Shown in pieces: positions 54,357 to 63,872 of a stretch of DNA of 64,000 nt. How positions within the stretch are numbered: the stretch's first letter is position 1; each line of letters starts with the position of its first letter. A model generated the notes under the pieces. That model made no database searches. It was given only the letters and a program-made list of their open reading frames with translations, and was not told where the DNA came from. Origin of the DNA: Orobanche coerulescens (taxonomy: Eukaryota > Streptophyta > Magnoliopsida > Lamiales > Orobanchaceae); NCBI GenBank assembly GCA_033398695.1, contig CM065817.1, forward strand, positions 31,506,231 to 31,570,230, written 5' to 3'. The position numbers and the translations under genes were made by a program.

Positions 54357-55966
54357 ATGGCCGAAATCAAAGCAAGAAGTCGAAGCCGTGTAAGGCCGGA
54401 AAGTCTAAGGCAACCACAGAGAAGGAAAGGGCTCCGACGAAGGTAGTGCCGGCTATTCAGATCCCGGCTGCGCTTGACCCGAAGAAGTTCAAGCTAAGAT
54501 TGACTGGATCTGAGTCTAAAAGAAGGTGGTCGCACCTTATCGGAATGCCACACAAGCATTGCCGATTTTTGCATGAGGAGACGGCTCGGGGTATGGGGAT
54601 ATACGATGATATTATGTTACTAGCGAGACAGTGCGGGTTTGAGCACATTTTTGGGGCAAACTATCTCGCTTACCACGTGCTCACCGTGGAGTTTCTGTCC
54701 ACGCTTGAGGTTTTTAGGGAGCACGGGACTCCGGCATCTATTCGCTTCAACCTCGACGACACAGAAAGGGAGCTCTCGGCCTACGAAGTTAACGCCATTA
54801 TCAACGGGGCCGAGGACGGGTCATTCCATCAGGGCGATCATGCCAAAGAAAACATAGAGCTGTGGTCCATGATGATTTACCCCAGGGAGGAGACGCTTCT
54901 CATTTATAATCCGACATATGCTAAGGCCTCCTCGATCAGGAACCCAGTTCTCCGTTATGTCCACCGTCTGTTCACCTCGACGATTTTGAGCCGTACCGAC
55001 TCGGGGATGTGCTTGTCCACTGATCTTCACCTTTTACGGTCGGCCTTGAGCAGTGGCGGAAGCACGCTGGATGTTTTACGATTGAGCACATGGAGAAACA
55101 AGCCGGCTGACCAAGAGCGGAGGATTGGGATTGGGGCGTTCGTGACCCCTATCGCGGAGCATCTCGGGGTGCACATTAGAGGAGAGCCGGTGTCCCGAGA
55201 CATCTATTTGGATAAACCGGCACTGCAGAGGCAAGAGATGCTTGCCTTCACCGAGGGGTTCGACTGGAAATTGCATGGTCGGAACAAAACCATGTCCCTC
55301 TTCCGACTCCCCTCTCCGACGTTGACCTCTGTGATGGGCGACGCGTCCGATGTATATGAGAGGTGGAGTATGAGCTCCGAGGCTCATTTGGCACTTATCC
55401 GACCGTTTGATGCGTCTCGTAAGAGGCAACGCCGGGAGGTGACCATTGATAAGCCGTTCTTGGAGGGAGCCGAGGAGGAGCTGTATGATATACCCGAGGG
55501 GGGTAGCCGTGACGAGATTCCCACCGGTGGAGGTAGTAGTTTTCAGATGAGAGCTCCGGATTTTGAGGCTTTTGAGTCGAGATTTTTTGAGAGAGAGAGA
55601 GAGATGCACGAAGAGAGTATGCAGGCGCAAGACAATTATCATTTGGCGAGTATGCGTTCTTTGACAACCGAGTTTGGTTCTTTGGGAACTCGGCTGGGCG
55701 AGGTTGAGACTCGGGTGGGTGTTGTTGCCACTCGGGTCAATCAGTTGTACGAGCTCGTGGAGAAACGAGCCGAAGAGGACAGAGTGTGGCGACAAGAGGA
55801 GATTGCTTGGAGGGAGCAAGAGAGGAAGAGGCAGGAAGATAGGTGGGCCCAGGAGGACCACTACAACCGAATGGTACACGAGATGTACCACTTTGCTCCT
55901 TTCCCCGATTCACATGCCCGCTATGATCCGAGCTCACCGACAAACCTGCCATTTCCGCCACAGTGA
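54357..55966 (+). CDS. Athila-E ORF3 (PF03078-like Athila protein)
   Basis: The long frame (54446-55966, about 500 residues) begins without an ATG. The nearest plausible start is ATG 54357, just after a 3' splice-like TTGTTTTGTAG (54338-54348). A one-base indel near 54375 separates the start from the frame reading KKSKPCKAGKSKATTEKERA. Motifs typical of the Athila family: HKHCRFLHEETARGMGIYDD, ANYLAYHVLTVEFLSTLEV, FNLDDTERELSAYEVNAI. The C-terminal third is a charged coiled coil (RQEEIAWREQERKRQEDRW). Its position is that of the env-like gene, but I see no clear signal peptide or transmembrane segment. Function is unknown. Confidence 0.85.
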
Positions 55967-57684
55967 TCAGGTACTCCGTTAACAAAGCCACTCCTTTCTC
56001 TTTTCAAACTTATTCCTTCTTTGGGATGCGAAATAAGTTTGGGGGGGAGAAGTGCGGCTTTGTTAATTTCGGCACGTGTGAGTACCTTGTATGCCTTGTA
56101 TCACTATTTGCTTGTGTTGGTGCCCGTTGTTTTTATTTGTGCTTCTCATATTGGTGTTGCGTGGATTTGGCTTTTGTTGCTTAGTTTTTAGATTTTTATG
56201 TTCATTTTCGTTTGATGTGTTTGCTAGTTTCTATTTTTTAGGTCATAGTAGTTTTTTTGCTTTCGTGTTTGCTTTTATTTGCTTTTCGTTGTTTGCTTTG
56301 ATGCCTTGCTTGGGTAAATAGTTTTTTTTTTTTAGATTTTGGTCTAGACTGAGCATGTCCCTAGGCCATAGACATAAATTTGTTCGTGAAAAAATTGGCC
56401 GATGATATTAAAACTTGTTTTTCGTGAAAACTTTTTTCGGTATTATGCTTGGGACTTTGGCCGAGTCTTGCATTGTGGGTAATTCTAAGTCTAGTTTTAG
56501 TAATTCGGGAAATCGTTTTGTTTAGCCGTGAGGATCTTTGAGCCTTTGGTGCATGCTAATGCCTATTTATTGTTGAGAGATCATGTAGTGCATTGTACTT
56601 CTAGAACTTGCCTTGGTTCTTAGTTGAGGCCACACATGTATGCGTAGATTAGGAGATGATCTTAGGCCGTCTCTTGTTTTAGCCGATTTTCCCAAACACT
56701 AACCTTTACATATTTATCCTTTGCTACCCCATTTGAGCTTTTATTAGCCTTTTATTCATAGCCGGTGATAGGGGAAATGGAGGGTATTTATGGGAATCCT
56801 TAGTTGAAGTTGGTGTAGGTGAAATTGGTGGTTTGTCGTTTGATATTTATAGAGATGTTTTAGACCCCATTTTATGAACCGAGTATCCCTATAGACTCTA
56901 TGATGTGTGAGAAGTCGATAGTAGAAAAAGCGAAACATTATCAAATCATGTTGTCGACTGAAAAAAATAAATAAATAAATAATAATAATAATATGAAGAA
57001 GAAAATGATAAAATGGCAAAGTGAGTCACTTGGCCTAATAGAGTATAAGGGGATCGCTCGGGCATACATTAAAAAGTACTTGGGGTCGAGAAAAATAAAA
57101 AGGTTGGGATTTGATTGCATGATGGATTGGTGATTGAGTTAGGTAGCCGTGTATGATTGCAAAGAGTTGGGTGGTTTGAATACACGTTTGAGTCACTTAG
57201 CCAAATTTTCCTACCTTAACCAAAAGCCTACGTTACAACCTTTGAAAGTCCTATTTGATTTTAGTCTATGCATACAAATTAGTGGTGGAGACGATAGATA
57301 GGAGGCAAGCCTATGGTAAGACATTGCATTTGCATTGGATTTGAGTGACCCCTTGGCATAATTTGCCTAGACATACTTGTCTATTTCTTTGGAGATAATG
57401 AGCGATCACTTAAAAATCATCTTACCTTAGGTTTTGTGAGGGTTTCCCGGTTTGCTAGAGCTTGCTTGATTTTATTTATCTTTGTCTGATTTGTACTAAG
57501 AGTCGTTTGTATAATATTGTTCATTGTGATTGCGAAAAACTTTGAGGCCGAATAATTTGACGTGATCTCGTTTGTGTCTATGTGCCGTGTCCTTGTTTTC
57601 TTTTTATTGGTTCTTTTCTTTCTTTCTTTATTTTTCTTTTCTTTTTGTTGTTCGGGACGAACAATGCTCAAGTTTGGGGGGGTT
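55967..57684 (+). other. Athila-E 3' non-coding region and polypurine tract
   Basis: 1.7 kb with T-rich and G-rich stretches. A first purine tract AAGTTTGGGGGGGAGAAG occurs near 56036-56052 and the functional AGTTTGGGGGGGTT at 57671-57684. An (ATAA)/(AAT) microsatellite is at about 56966-56990. Short frames here (for example 57417-57671 minus) are low-complexity. Confidence 0.7.
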
Positions 57685-59162
57685 TGATAGGTGGTAATTT
57701 TACCACATTTTTCTAGGATTTTATACTAGGTTTTTATCTCGTTTCGTGATGAATTTGCTCGTATTTGGCTTATTTATGATTAGTCGAGCCGTATTACGCG
57801 TTTGGGTTGGTTTTAGTGTGTTTGCAGGTTTTTAGAGCCAAAAGGACCCAAAACAAGACAAAGGACCGAGAGTCGAGTCAAACGGACGGAAGAAACGGAT
57901 TTTTGCAAAAGTCAGACCACCTATCGGGCCAGCCTATCGGCCGATAGGTGCGTCCGATAGGTGTTCCAAGCCCTATCGAGTGAAGTCGACCGATAGACCA
58001 GGCCGATAGGTGCTCATGAGTTCTCGAGTTTTGACAGATTGTGACTCTTTTGGATAGATTTTGTTTCCTAGATTAGTTCTAATCGGGAGTTTAACTCCCA
58101 TAGGCTATATACACCTCCTTCTAGACCTAGTTTAGGATCTTTTATCATCTTTAGCACACTTTTACGTTTTTTTTGCAATTTTAATTCCTTTGATACTAGA
58201 ACTTTTTGCAAAGCAGCAATTATTATTGTTTTTCTACTTTTTCGGAGATTGAAGACTCAGAGTTCATCCGGAAGGGTTGTAATCTCTCTTTTCGTATTAA
58301 TAATATGTATTCTCCATCTATTTCTTGTTTAATTTCAATTATGTCTAGCTAAATCCATTGATTGATTCTAGGGTTAGTAATTTTAATTGATGTTCACATG
58401 ATGTCCCTTTGATTACCTTTTTACCTTTCATCCTAGGCTTGTGATCAAGATGTGTTAATTCTCATGCTAGATTAAAGGGCCCTTAATCGATGCATGTTAG
58501 CTAATTAATTTTGCCCGGAAGGATTAATTAATTAGTGGAAATACTTGATGCACAATATGATTTGATCTTAAGACTTGAGTGGAGTAAGATAAATCATAGA
58601 TAAATAAGTTGACGCTTTTTAAGTGATTTAAATTCTTTGAGCCTTGCGGGAAAAGGGTTTAAATTAACTATCTTTCTAGGTTGCCTTGATCGGAATTCTA
58701 GATCGGCTCAGTGATTATTTCTAGGATTGAATTAAAATTTGGGGAAAAGGAATCTAGTGAATGGATTGTGTGAACTCAATTAGACGATACTACCCTAGGA
58801 TCAATTAGCTTTCAACTTGTGATTTTATCTTGCTAATTTGCTTTATTTGCTTGATTTAGATAATTCACTTTATTTTGCTCTCTTTGCATAATACTTGGAA
58901 TTCTTATCTTATTGTTCTAGATTTTTTTATTTTTAGGATTAATTGTTATTTAATTTTTATTTTTCGATTTTTGAAGTTAGATAATTAGAAACAAACCAAA
59001 TTTTCGGATTCCTAAATAACAGTCAAATTTTGAGTAGAGTTACTTCCTTTATTTTCGACATATCAATTCCCTTGGGTTCGACACCTTGGAAATACTTCGA
59101 GGTTTTACAAATTTTAAAATTGATCGGATTTGAAAACCATACTACGCGAATTTCAGCGATCA
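57685..59162 (+). repeat. Athila-E right LTR
   Basis: Starts right after the polypurine tract with TGATAGGTGG and ends TTTCAGCGATCA. The palindrome cluster is at 57920-58010. It is nearly identical to the left LTR, with a few substitutions and short indels, so the insertion is recent. Confidence 0.92.
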
Positions 59163-59192
59163 GTAACTCATACTGCTTTCTGGACTGGCAGT

Positions 59193-59598
59193 TAACGCGC
59201 GCTAGGAGTTCATTAACGCATGCTATTCATGGTCAGTAGCGCGCGCTAACATCTGTCCGTAGCGCACGCTAACGGGCTGGTTAGCAGAGGCAGTGAGGTT
59301 GTCAGGTTTTCTGGACTATCAAGTAACATACGCTAGTCTTCGGATAGCGCACGCTATAAGAGCTGTGTAGCGCCCGCTAAGCCATAGCGGTAGCGCACGC
59401 TAAGACTCGAGCAGGGCAGAGGACAGTAGGTTCTGGACTCCAGTTTCTGGACACCATTTTTTTGTCTACCGCACGCTAAGATAAGGTGATTAGCGCATGC
59501 TAACGGGGCCGGCAGGAGCCACTGGACTACCCGGTGACCTCGCTAGCGCACGCTAATAATCGAGGCGTAGCGTGCGCTAGACTGGGCGAGTATATATT
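59193..59598 (+). promoter_or_regulatory. Tekay-D U3 palindrome array and TATA box
   Basis: About a dozen TTAGCGCACGCTAA-type motifs (TTAACGCGCGCTAG, TAGCGCGCGCTAAC, TAGCGTGCGCTAG and others) run directly up to GAGTATATATTGG. With the copies at 48788-48868 this is the mirror image of the Tekay-A array. Confidence 0.8.
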
Positions 59599-60204
59599 GG
59601 ACAGTTGACTTCCATTTCGTCATTTTTCATTCTCTTCACTCATTTTCGACGGGAGAAGCTCGGGAGAGGCGATTTTGGGCGATTGGAAGTGATTCATCTT
59701 CAAACATCAACATATTTGGTTAGAGAACAAGGATTACACAACATCTAATCCATTCTATCGTCCAAATCAAGGTAAAATCCTTAAAACCCTATTTTTTGGG
59801 AATTTTGGGGTTTTTCCTAGATTCATCTGATTTATCCATTTTGAAGCTTGAGAACCTTGAGATTATGATGTATCTATCCCGTATACATGTTTTTCCTATG
59901 ATTTTACAGATTGGTTTGTGCCGTGTTCGGACTTGTGAGGGTTTGGGTGATTTTCCAAACTCTAGTTGTTTACCCTTGTATTTTCATGAATCGTAAACGG
60001 GTTTCGAGAGTTTCTTCGTGAATTATGAGTATGGATTATTGATTATCATATCCCTTACGAATCTTTTAAGTGCCGGGAGCGCGTTCTTGGACCTACCGAA
60101 CTCATACTCTTTTCTGTTCAATTTCTGGATGTCTCAAAGGCAAGTATATATTTATGATTATACGTTCTTGACTTTGAAAGTAAGATATATGAATGGAATG
60201 ATTG

Positions 60205-60352
60205 TTTATATCCACTCTGGGGAGGGCCGACAGGTCCCTTGAGGGTTTCGTAGCCTTTGGTGCGATTCCACGGATAATTTGGGTTAACCACTCTGGGGCG
60301 GGCCGACGGGTCCCCTGAGGGTTCCGTAGCCTCTGGTGCGGTTCCACGGTTG
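60205..60352 (+). repeat. Tekay-D LTR tandem duplication, about 79-bp unit
   Basis: Two copies (60207-60275 and 60287-60352) of CCACTCTGGGG.GGGCCGAC.GGTCCC.TGAGGGTT.CGTAGCC...TTCCACGG. They occupy the place where Tekay-A LTRs have the GCCGTAAAAACGG repeats. Confidence 0.85.
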
Positions 60353-60478
60353 ATCATGTATGTATTGATGTGATGCTATGAGATTTAGTTATTCCAGAAT
60401 ACTAGTCTTGAATTGATGAATTAACGGTTACCTTTACTTTATTGTCGAGGAGTATTGTGTTTCATACCTGATATATAT

Positions 60479-61375
60479 TGTGCGGCGATTCATACGCCTC
60501 AAAGGAGATCGACATAATGGTCGGAAGCCAACCAAAGAAGACAGAGGCTGGGCAAGCGCCTAGCAGTCGACATCCAAGGCGATCGCCTATTGGCATCTGG
60601 CGATCGCCTCTAATGTCCGACCAGGGATGACCGTCCCATGCCACGTGTGAATCCGACACCCGTCAAGGTCTGCGAAGACCGAATCTCGGGTGGAGACCCA
60701 CGTGCGGATCCGCAAAAGGCGCCGCAAGAGACGGCTTTACTCCATCCCATCAGCAGCTGTCAGTGATAAGGACGGCCTCACCTACCGACAGACCCGCCGA
60801 AAGGTCCTAGGTAGGACCACCAAAGACAGCGACGTGAGGCACCTGTCGCCTCCTCAGTGGTTCGCGCATCTGGCTGCCAGCAGCAGCTGCGGACTTTAAG
60901 GAAACAGTCCCACGTGCTGGGACGATCGCTCGCCTTATTTAAGTGCAGGAACGGCGATCGCCCGAGGTGGACAGGGACATCCCAGCAACCTCTTCTCCTA
61001 TAAATAGAATGCCTAAAACATTGGCAAAAGGAGGGTGACAACGTTAACACAATTACACACAGCAAACAATACAGAGAACTCCTCATCTTTGCAACAAGAA
61101 CTCACAGAGCTTCAACTCTGGTTCTTCCGGCAATCTTCAGCACTTAAGAGCTAAGATATCTAGGGTCTTTACATTCATTGTAATTGTACTCTAAAATTAA
61201 TATTTGTACTCCCAAGTATTCGTATTAATAATATCTCGCGAGAGCATTCAAGCTCGGGACTAACAACCCCGGCAAATCTTGTGTTATTTACTTCCCCACG
61301 GACGTGCTCTCGCATTTTGTTTGTTACTAGTCCATTCCAGCATATCATCTCTAGATAATATTTTGGGTAACAACA
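60479..61375 (+). repeat. Tat-F 5' LTR
   Basis: About 897 bp. Three perfect GGCGATCGCC palindromes lie at 60578-60587, 60599-60608 and 60953-60962, and the TATA box CTATAAATAG at 60998-61007. The exact first base (60479 or 60481) is uncertain because the partner LTR is outside the window. Confidence 0.75.
60578..61007 (+). promoter_or_regulatory. Tat-F U3: GGCGATCGCC palindromes and TATA box
   Basis: Three exact GGCGATCGCC copies and a partial GACGATCGC (60921) lie upstream of CTATAAATAG. The closest palindrome ends 35 bp before the TATA box. Confidence 0.75.
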
Positions 61376-61502
61376 ATTGGCGCTAGAGGAAGGGGCATCT
61401 ATCTTCATTTTCTTCCCGACCATTTCGAAGAACACTCACTGTTCTTTGGAGCATATACTTGAAGAAACACTCACGGTTCTTCAAAGAAAAAACTTCAGAA
61501 TC

Positions 61503-62717
61503 ATGACATCTGCCACGACCTCGAAAAGAGCCACCCTACGATCTTCCAGACTCCTTATTCCGGATCAATCCGAGTCCCAACCAGCGGCGGAAGGCGACCG
61601 CGGCGACGCTAGACTCTCACTCCCGCCCCTGAGGGACGGCCCTAGCCTCTCACTCGATCAATTCCAAACCGCGGAACAGATCGAGGAGGCCACGGCCATC
61701 CTAAGGGAGAGACGGAGAGCATGCGACTCACCCACCATTACTCTATTAGCCATCCGCCGTGCGGGCAAGCGGAAGCTCAAGGGGCTATATGTCGAGAAAT
61801 CGTCAGAAAGCCCCGAGCCGCAGGAAAAGGCGCTCGTAAGGCGGGACGATTCCGTCTTCAGCCACCTAGAGAGTGATCCCTCATGGCGACCCGGGCATTC
61901 GGGCCCCAGCCGTGAGACATCGGAGTTCGAATCCGTCACCAGGAGTTCAGCGTACCCAACGCCCAGAAGACAGGCCGGCCGTCTGGCTCCCGCTCGCCAA
62001 AGAATTGAGCTCGGCGACAGAGACCTCATCACCTACCACGGGTCCAGGAGATCGGTACATGATCGTCTCGGCTCCCGCTCCGAGAGACAAACCGCGAGCA
62101 GTCAGGCTACGGCGATGGCCGCAATGCAGTGCCATCTCGACGAAATGAAGGCGCTCATAGAAACTGGGGCAGGCGCCAAGAGATCGATCGTCGGACCGAG
62201 TGAGCCGCTCGCGGTCCAGATCGAGCTTGCCCCCTTACAACCGAAGATCGCTCCTCCTCAAACACCTTTATATGAGGGGAGATCAGACTCTGAGACCCAC
62301 TTGAGCAAGTTCCGGATCTACATGACCGGATGCGGGGCATCAGACGCAACGAAGTGCCGAATGTTCCCATTAACATTGGGCGATCTTGCCCATAGGTGGT
62401 ATATCTCACTGCCACCGCGTTCAATCAACTGTTTTGAGAAGCTGGCGAACGACTTCACGTCGTATTTCACCATCAAAGTCGCTCGGCCAGATGGCCCCCA
62501 CCGCATGATGAAGATCAGGCAGGGGAAGGACGAGCCCAACGAAGACTACATCGACTGGGTGGATGAAATAGTCCTCACTGGCGAGCCCATTAGCGATGAG
62601 CTCTCCCTCTACTCAGTCCTAGGGGGATTCTATGGCCATTCACCCATGTTCAGGCACCTCACGAAGGACATCCCCCAACCTACGCGACCTTCCGCGTCAA
62701 GGCTGCCGACTTTATAG
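61503..62717 (+). CDS. Tat-F gag
   Basis: From the ATG at 61503 (MTSATTSKRATLRSSRLL) a 404-residue frame runs to 62717. The capsid domain is clear: PLYEGRSDSETHLSKFRIYM, then GASDATKCRMFPLTLGDLAH, RWYISLPPRSINCFEKLAND and FTSYFTIKV, the standard Ty3/gypsy gag pattern with RQGKDEPNEDYIDWVDE. The N-terminal half is an acidic/basic disordered tail common in Tat gags. The stop at 62717 falls in PTYATFRVKAADFIARQRM-like coding continued in another frame, so a frameshift near 62675 truncates it. Confidence 0.85.
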   Translation: MTSATTSKRATLRSSRLLIPDQSESQPAAEGDRGDARLSLPPLRDGPSLSLDQFQTAEQIEEATAILRERRRACDSPTITLLAIRRAGKRKLKGLYVEKSSESPEPQEKALVRRDDSVFSHLESDPSWRPGHSGPSRETSEFESVTRSSAYPTPRRQAGRLAPARQRIELGDRDLITYHGSRRSVHDRLGSRSERQTASSQATAMAAMQCHLDEMKALIETGAGAKRSIVGPSEPLAVQIELAPLQPKIAPPQTPLYEGRSDSETHLSKFRIYMTGCGASDATKCRMFPLTLGDLAHRWYISLPPRSINCFEKLANDFTSYFTIKVARPDGPHRMMKIRQGKDEPNEDYIDWVDEIVLTGEPISDELSLYSVLGGFYGHSPMFRHLTKDIPQPTRPSASRLPTL

Positions 62718-63455
62718 CGAGGCAGAGGATGCTCACCCTTCGCTTAGGCGAGGGATCTACCGGAGAAGGGAAGGCGCCATCTCCCATCCCGAAAAAGGCG
62801 GTCTCCAAACCCAGAAAGGCGGTCGCAAAGCCGCCCGGTCAAGGCCTTCGAGGATGTGGAAGTTCACCTCCTCCGCAACCTCAATCTGTCTCCGGCCCAT
62901 ATCTTCAACACCATCAAGGGGCGCGAATGGCTTAGCAAGCCGAAGCCGATGAGGGACAACAGTCATCTGGACCGCAGCAAATTTTGTGCCTACCATAAAA
63001 GTCCCAGCCACAACACCATCCAGTGCCGCGACCTCCTCAGACAACTCTGGAGGTTGTTCGAGGAAAGCGAGCTGGACAATTTGGTGACCAAGCCAGAACC
63101 CCGGGCAGAAAGGACCGGGGGGCGCGATCGCCGACAGAACGACAGAATCCCTCTCAATCCGGTCTCTAGAATCGAGAAAAACAAGCCGGAGTACTCAGAC
63201 GAGTCGATCCCTCCGATCAACCCCGGCGGCCAGATCAATATGCTTCAGTCGGGAGGTGGAAACTTCGGAGGTCTTTCCCCGATTTCCACCATATCAAATA
63301 GAAAGCGGAAGGCCGAGCTGAGGGCGTTCGACGGATTCCATGTCGTGGTGCCCCCAGAGCCGACCATCTCCAAAGACGTGCTCATCTCATTCTCCAACAA
63401 GGATAGGGAGGGAGTGCAGTGCCCCAAAGAGGATGCATTGGTAATCTCTGCATGA
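62718..63455 (+). pseudogene. Tat-F gag C-terminal part
   Basis: The frame at 62856-63455 reads VHLLRNLNLSPAHIFNTIKG, then SKFCAYHKSPSHNTIQCRDL, a CCHC-like knuckle variant typical of Tat gags, and INPGGQINMLQSGGGNFGGL toward the protease. It continues the polyprotein after frameshifts around 62675 and 62850. It ends with ALVISA and a stop just before the protease. Confidence 0.8.
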
Positions 63456-63467
63456 ATCCTTGGGAAA

Positions 63468-63872
63468 ATGGTCGACCGCGTGCTGGTTGACAATGGGAGA
63501 TTTTGCAACATCATATTCAAATCTGCTCTGGACCAGCTCGGCAACCTGACCAAGTTCATCAAGCCATTTGATACCGTGCTTCAAGGGTTTGGCGACAACA
63601 CGGTCCAGGCCTACGGAAGGATCAAGCTCTGTGTCGAGCTAATATGCTGTTATGATACCAAGGTTAAGATCACTAGGAACCTCAATTTTGTAATCATAGA
63701 TAGGCCCAGCATCTATAATGGGTTCCTAGGTCGCCCCTTTCTAGAAACCTTTGAGGCAGTCGCCTCTTCTTTCTTTTACTGTATCAAGTTCCCCACTACC
63801 GATGGGACGGTCGGTACTGTAAAAGGAGACCAGCTAATGGCAAAGAAATATTTGAATTACTCTGTGTCGTAA
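63468..63872 (+). pseudogene. Tat-F aspartic protease
   Basis: Reads MVDRVLVDNGRFCNIIFKSA, corresponding to the protease active site RVLVDGGSS-type. Here the motif is DNGR, not the usual D-G/S-G/A-S/T, so the catalytic triad looks altered. IDRPSIYNGFLGRPFLETF gives the second-half motif (NGFLGRP for the usual N-ILGRP). A single stop at 63453 separates it from gag. Downstream reading MEIDEPSTSYQPDSED is the linker to the missing reverse transcriptase. Confidence 0.8.

Larger units (their letters stand above)
48895..59162 (+). mobile_element. Athila-E, Ty3/gypsy Athila element lacking RT and integrase
   Basis: A 10,268-bp element bounded by GTAAC at 48890-48894 and 59163-59167. LTRs are 1470 and 1478 bp. 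It has the primer-binding site TGGCGCCGTTCTGGG, gag, protease, the post-pol sequence CTTGTTGGGAGGTAACCCAA and an Athila ORF (PF03078-like). The polypurine tract is AGTTTGGGGGGGTT. Reverse transcriptase, RNase H and integrase are absent between 53041 and about 53130, so it is a deletion derivative needing a helper. Confidence 0.9.
59168..60478 (+). repeat. Tekay-D LTR, second part
   Basis: Resumes the Tekay-D LTR: CTGGACTGGCAGTTAACGCG, then a palindrome array (59193-59580), TATA box TATATATT (59591-59598), and a leader matching the Tekay-A LTR (GGCGATTGGAAGTGATTC, TTTGGTTAGAGAACAAGGA). It is cut at about 60478 by Tat-F inside TTTCATACCTGATATAT. Confidence 0.88.

Noticed and set aside
55076..55891. 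271-residue minus-strand frame opposite Athila ORF3
   Set aside because: Shadow of ORF3; the plus-strand reading has family motifs and the minus has none.
60578..60962. GGCGATCGCC as the cyanobacterial HIP1 motif or contamination
   Set aside because: It lies within a plant Tat-like LTR with a plant TATA box, followed by a plant gypsy gag.
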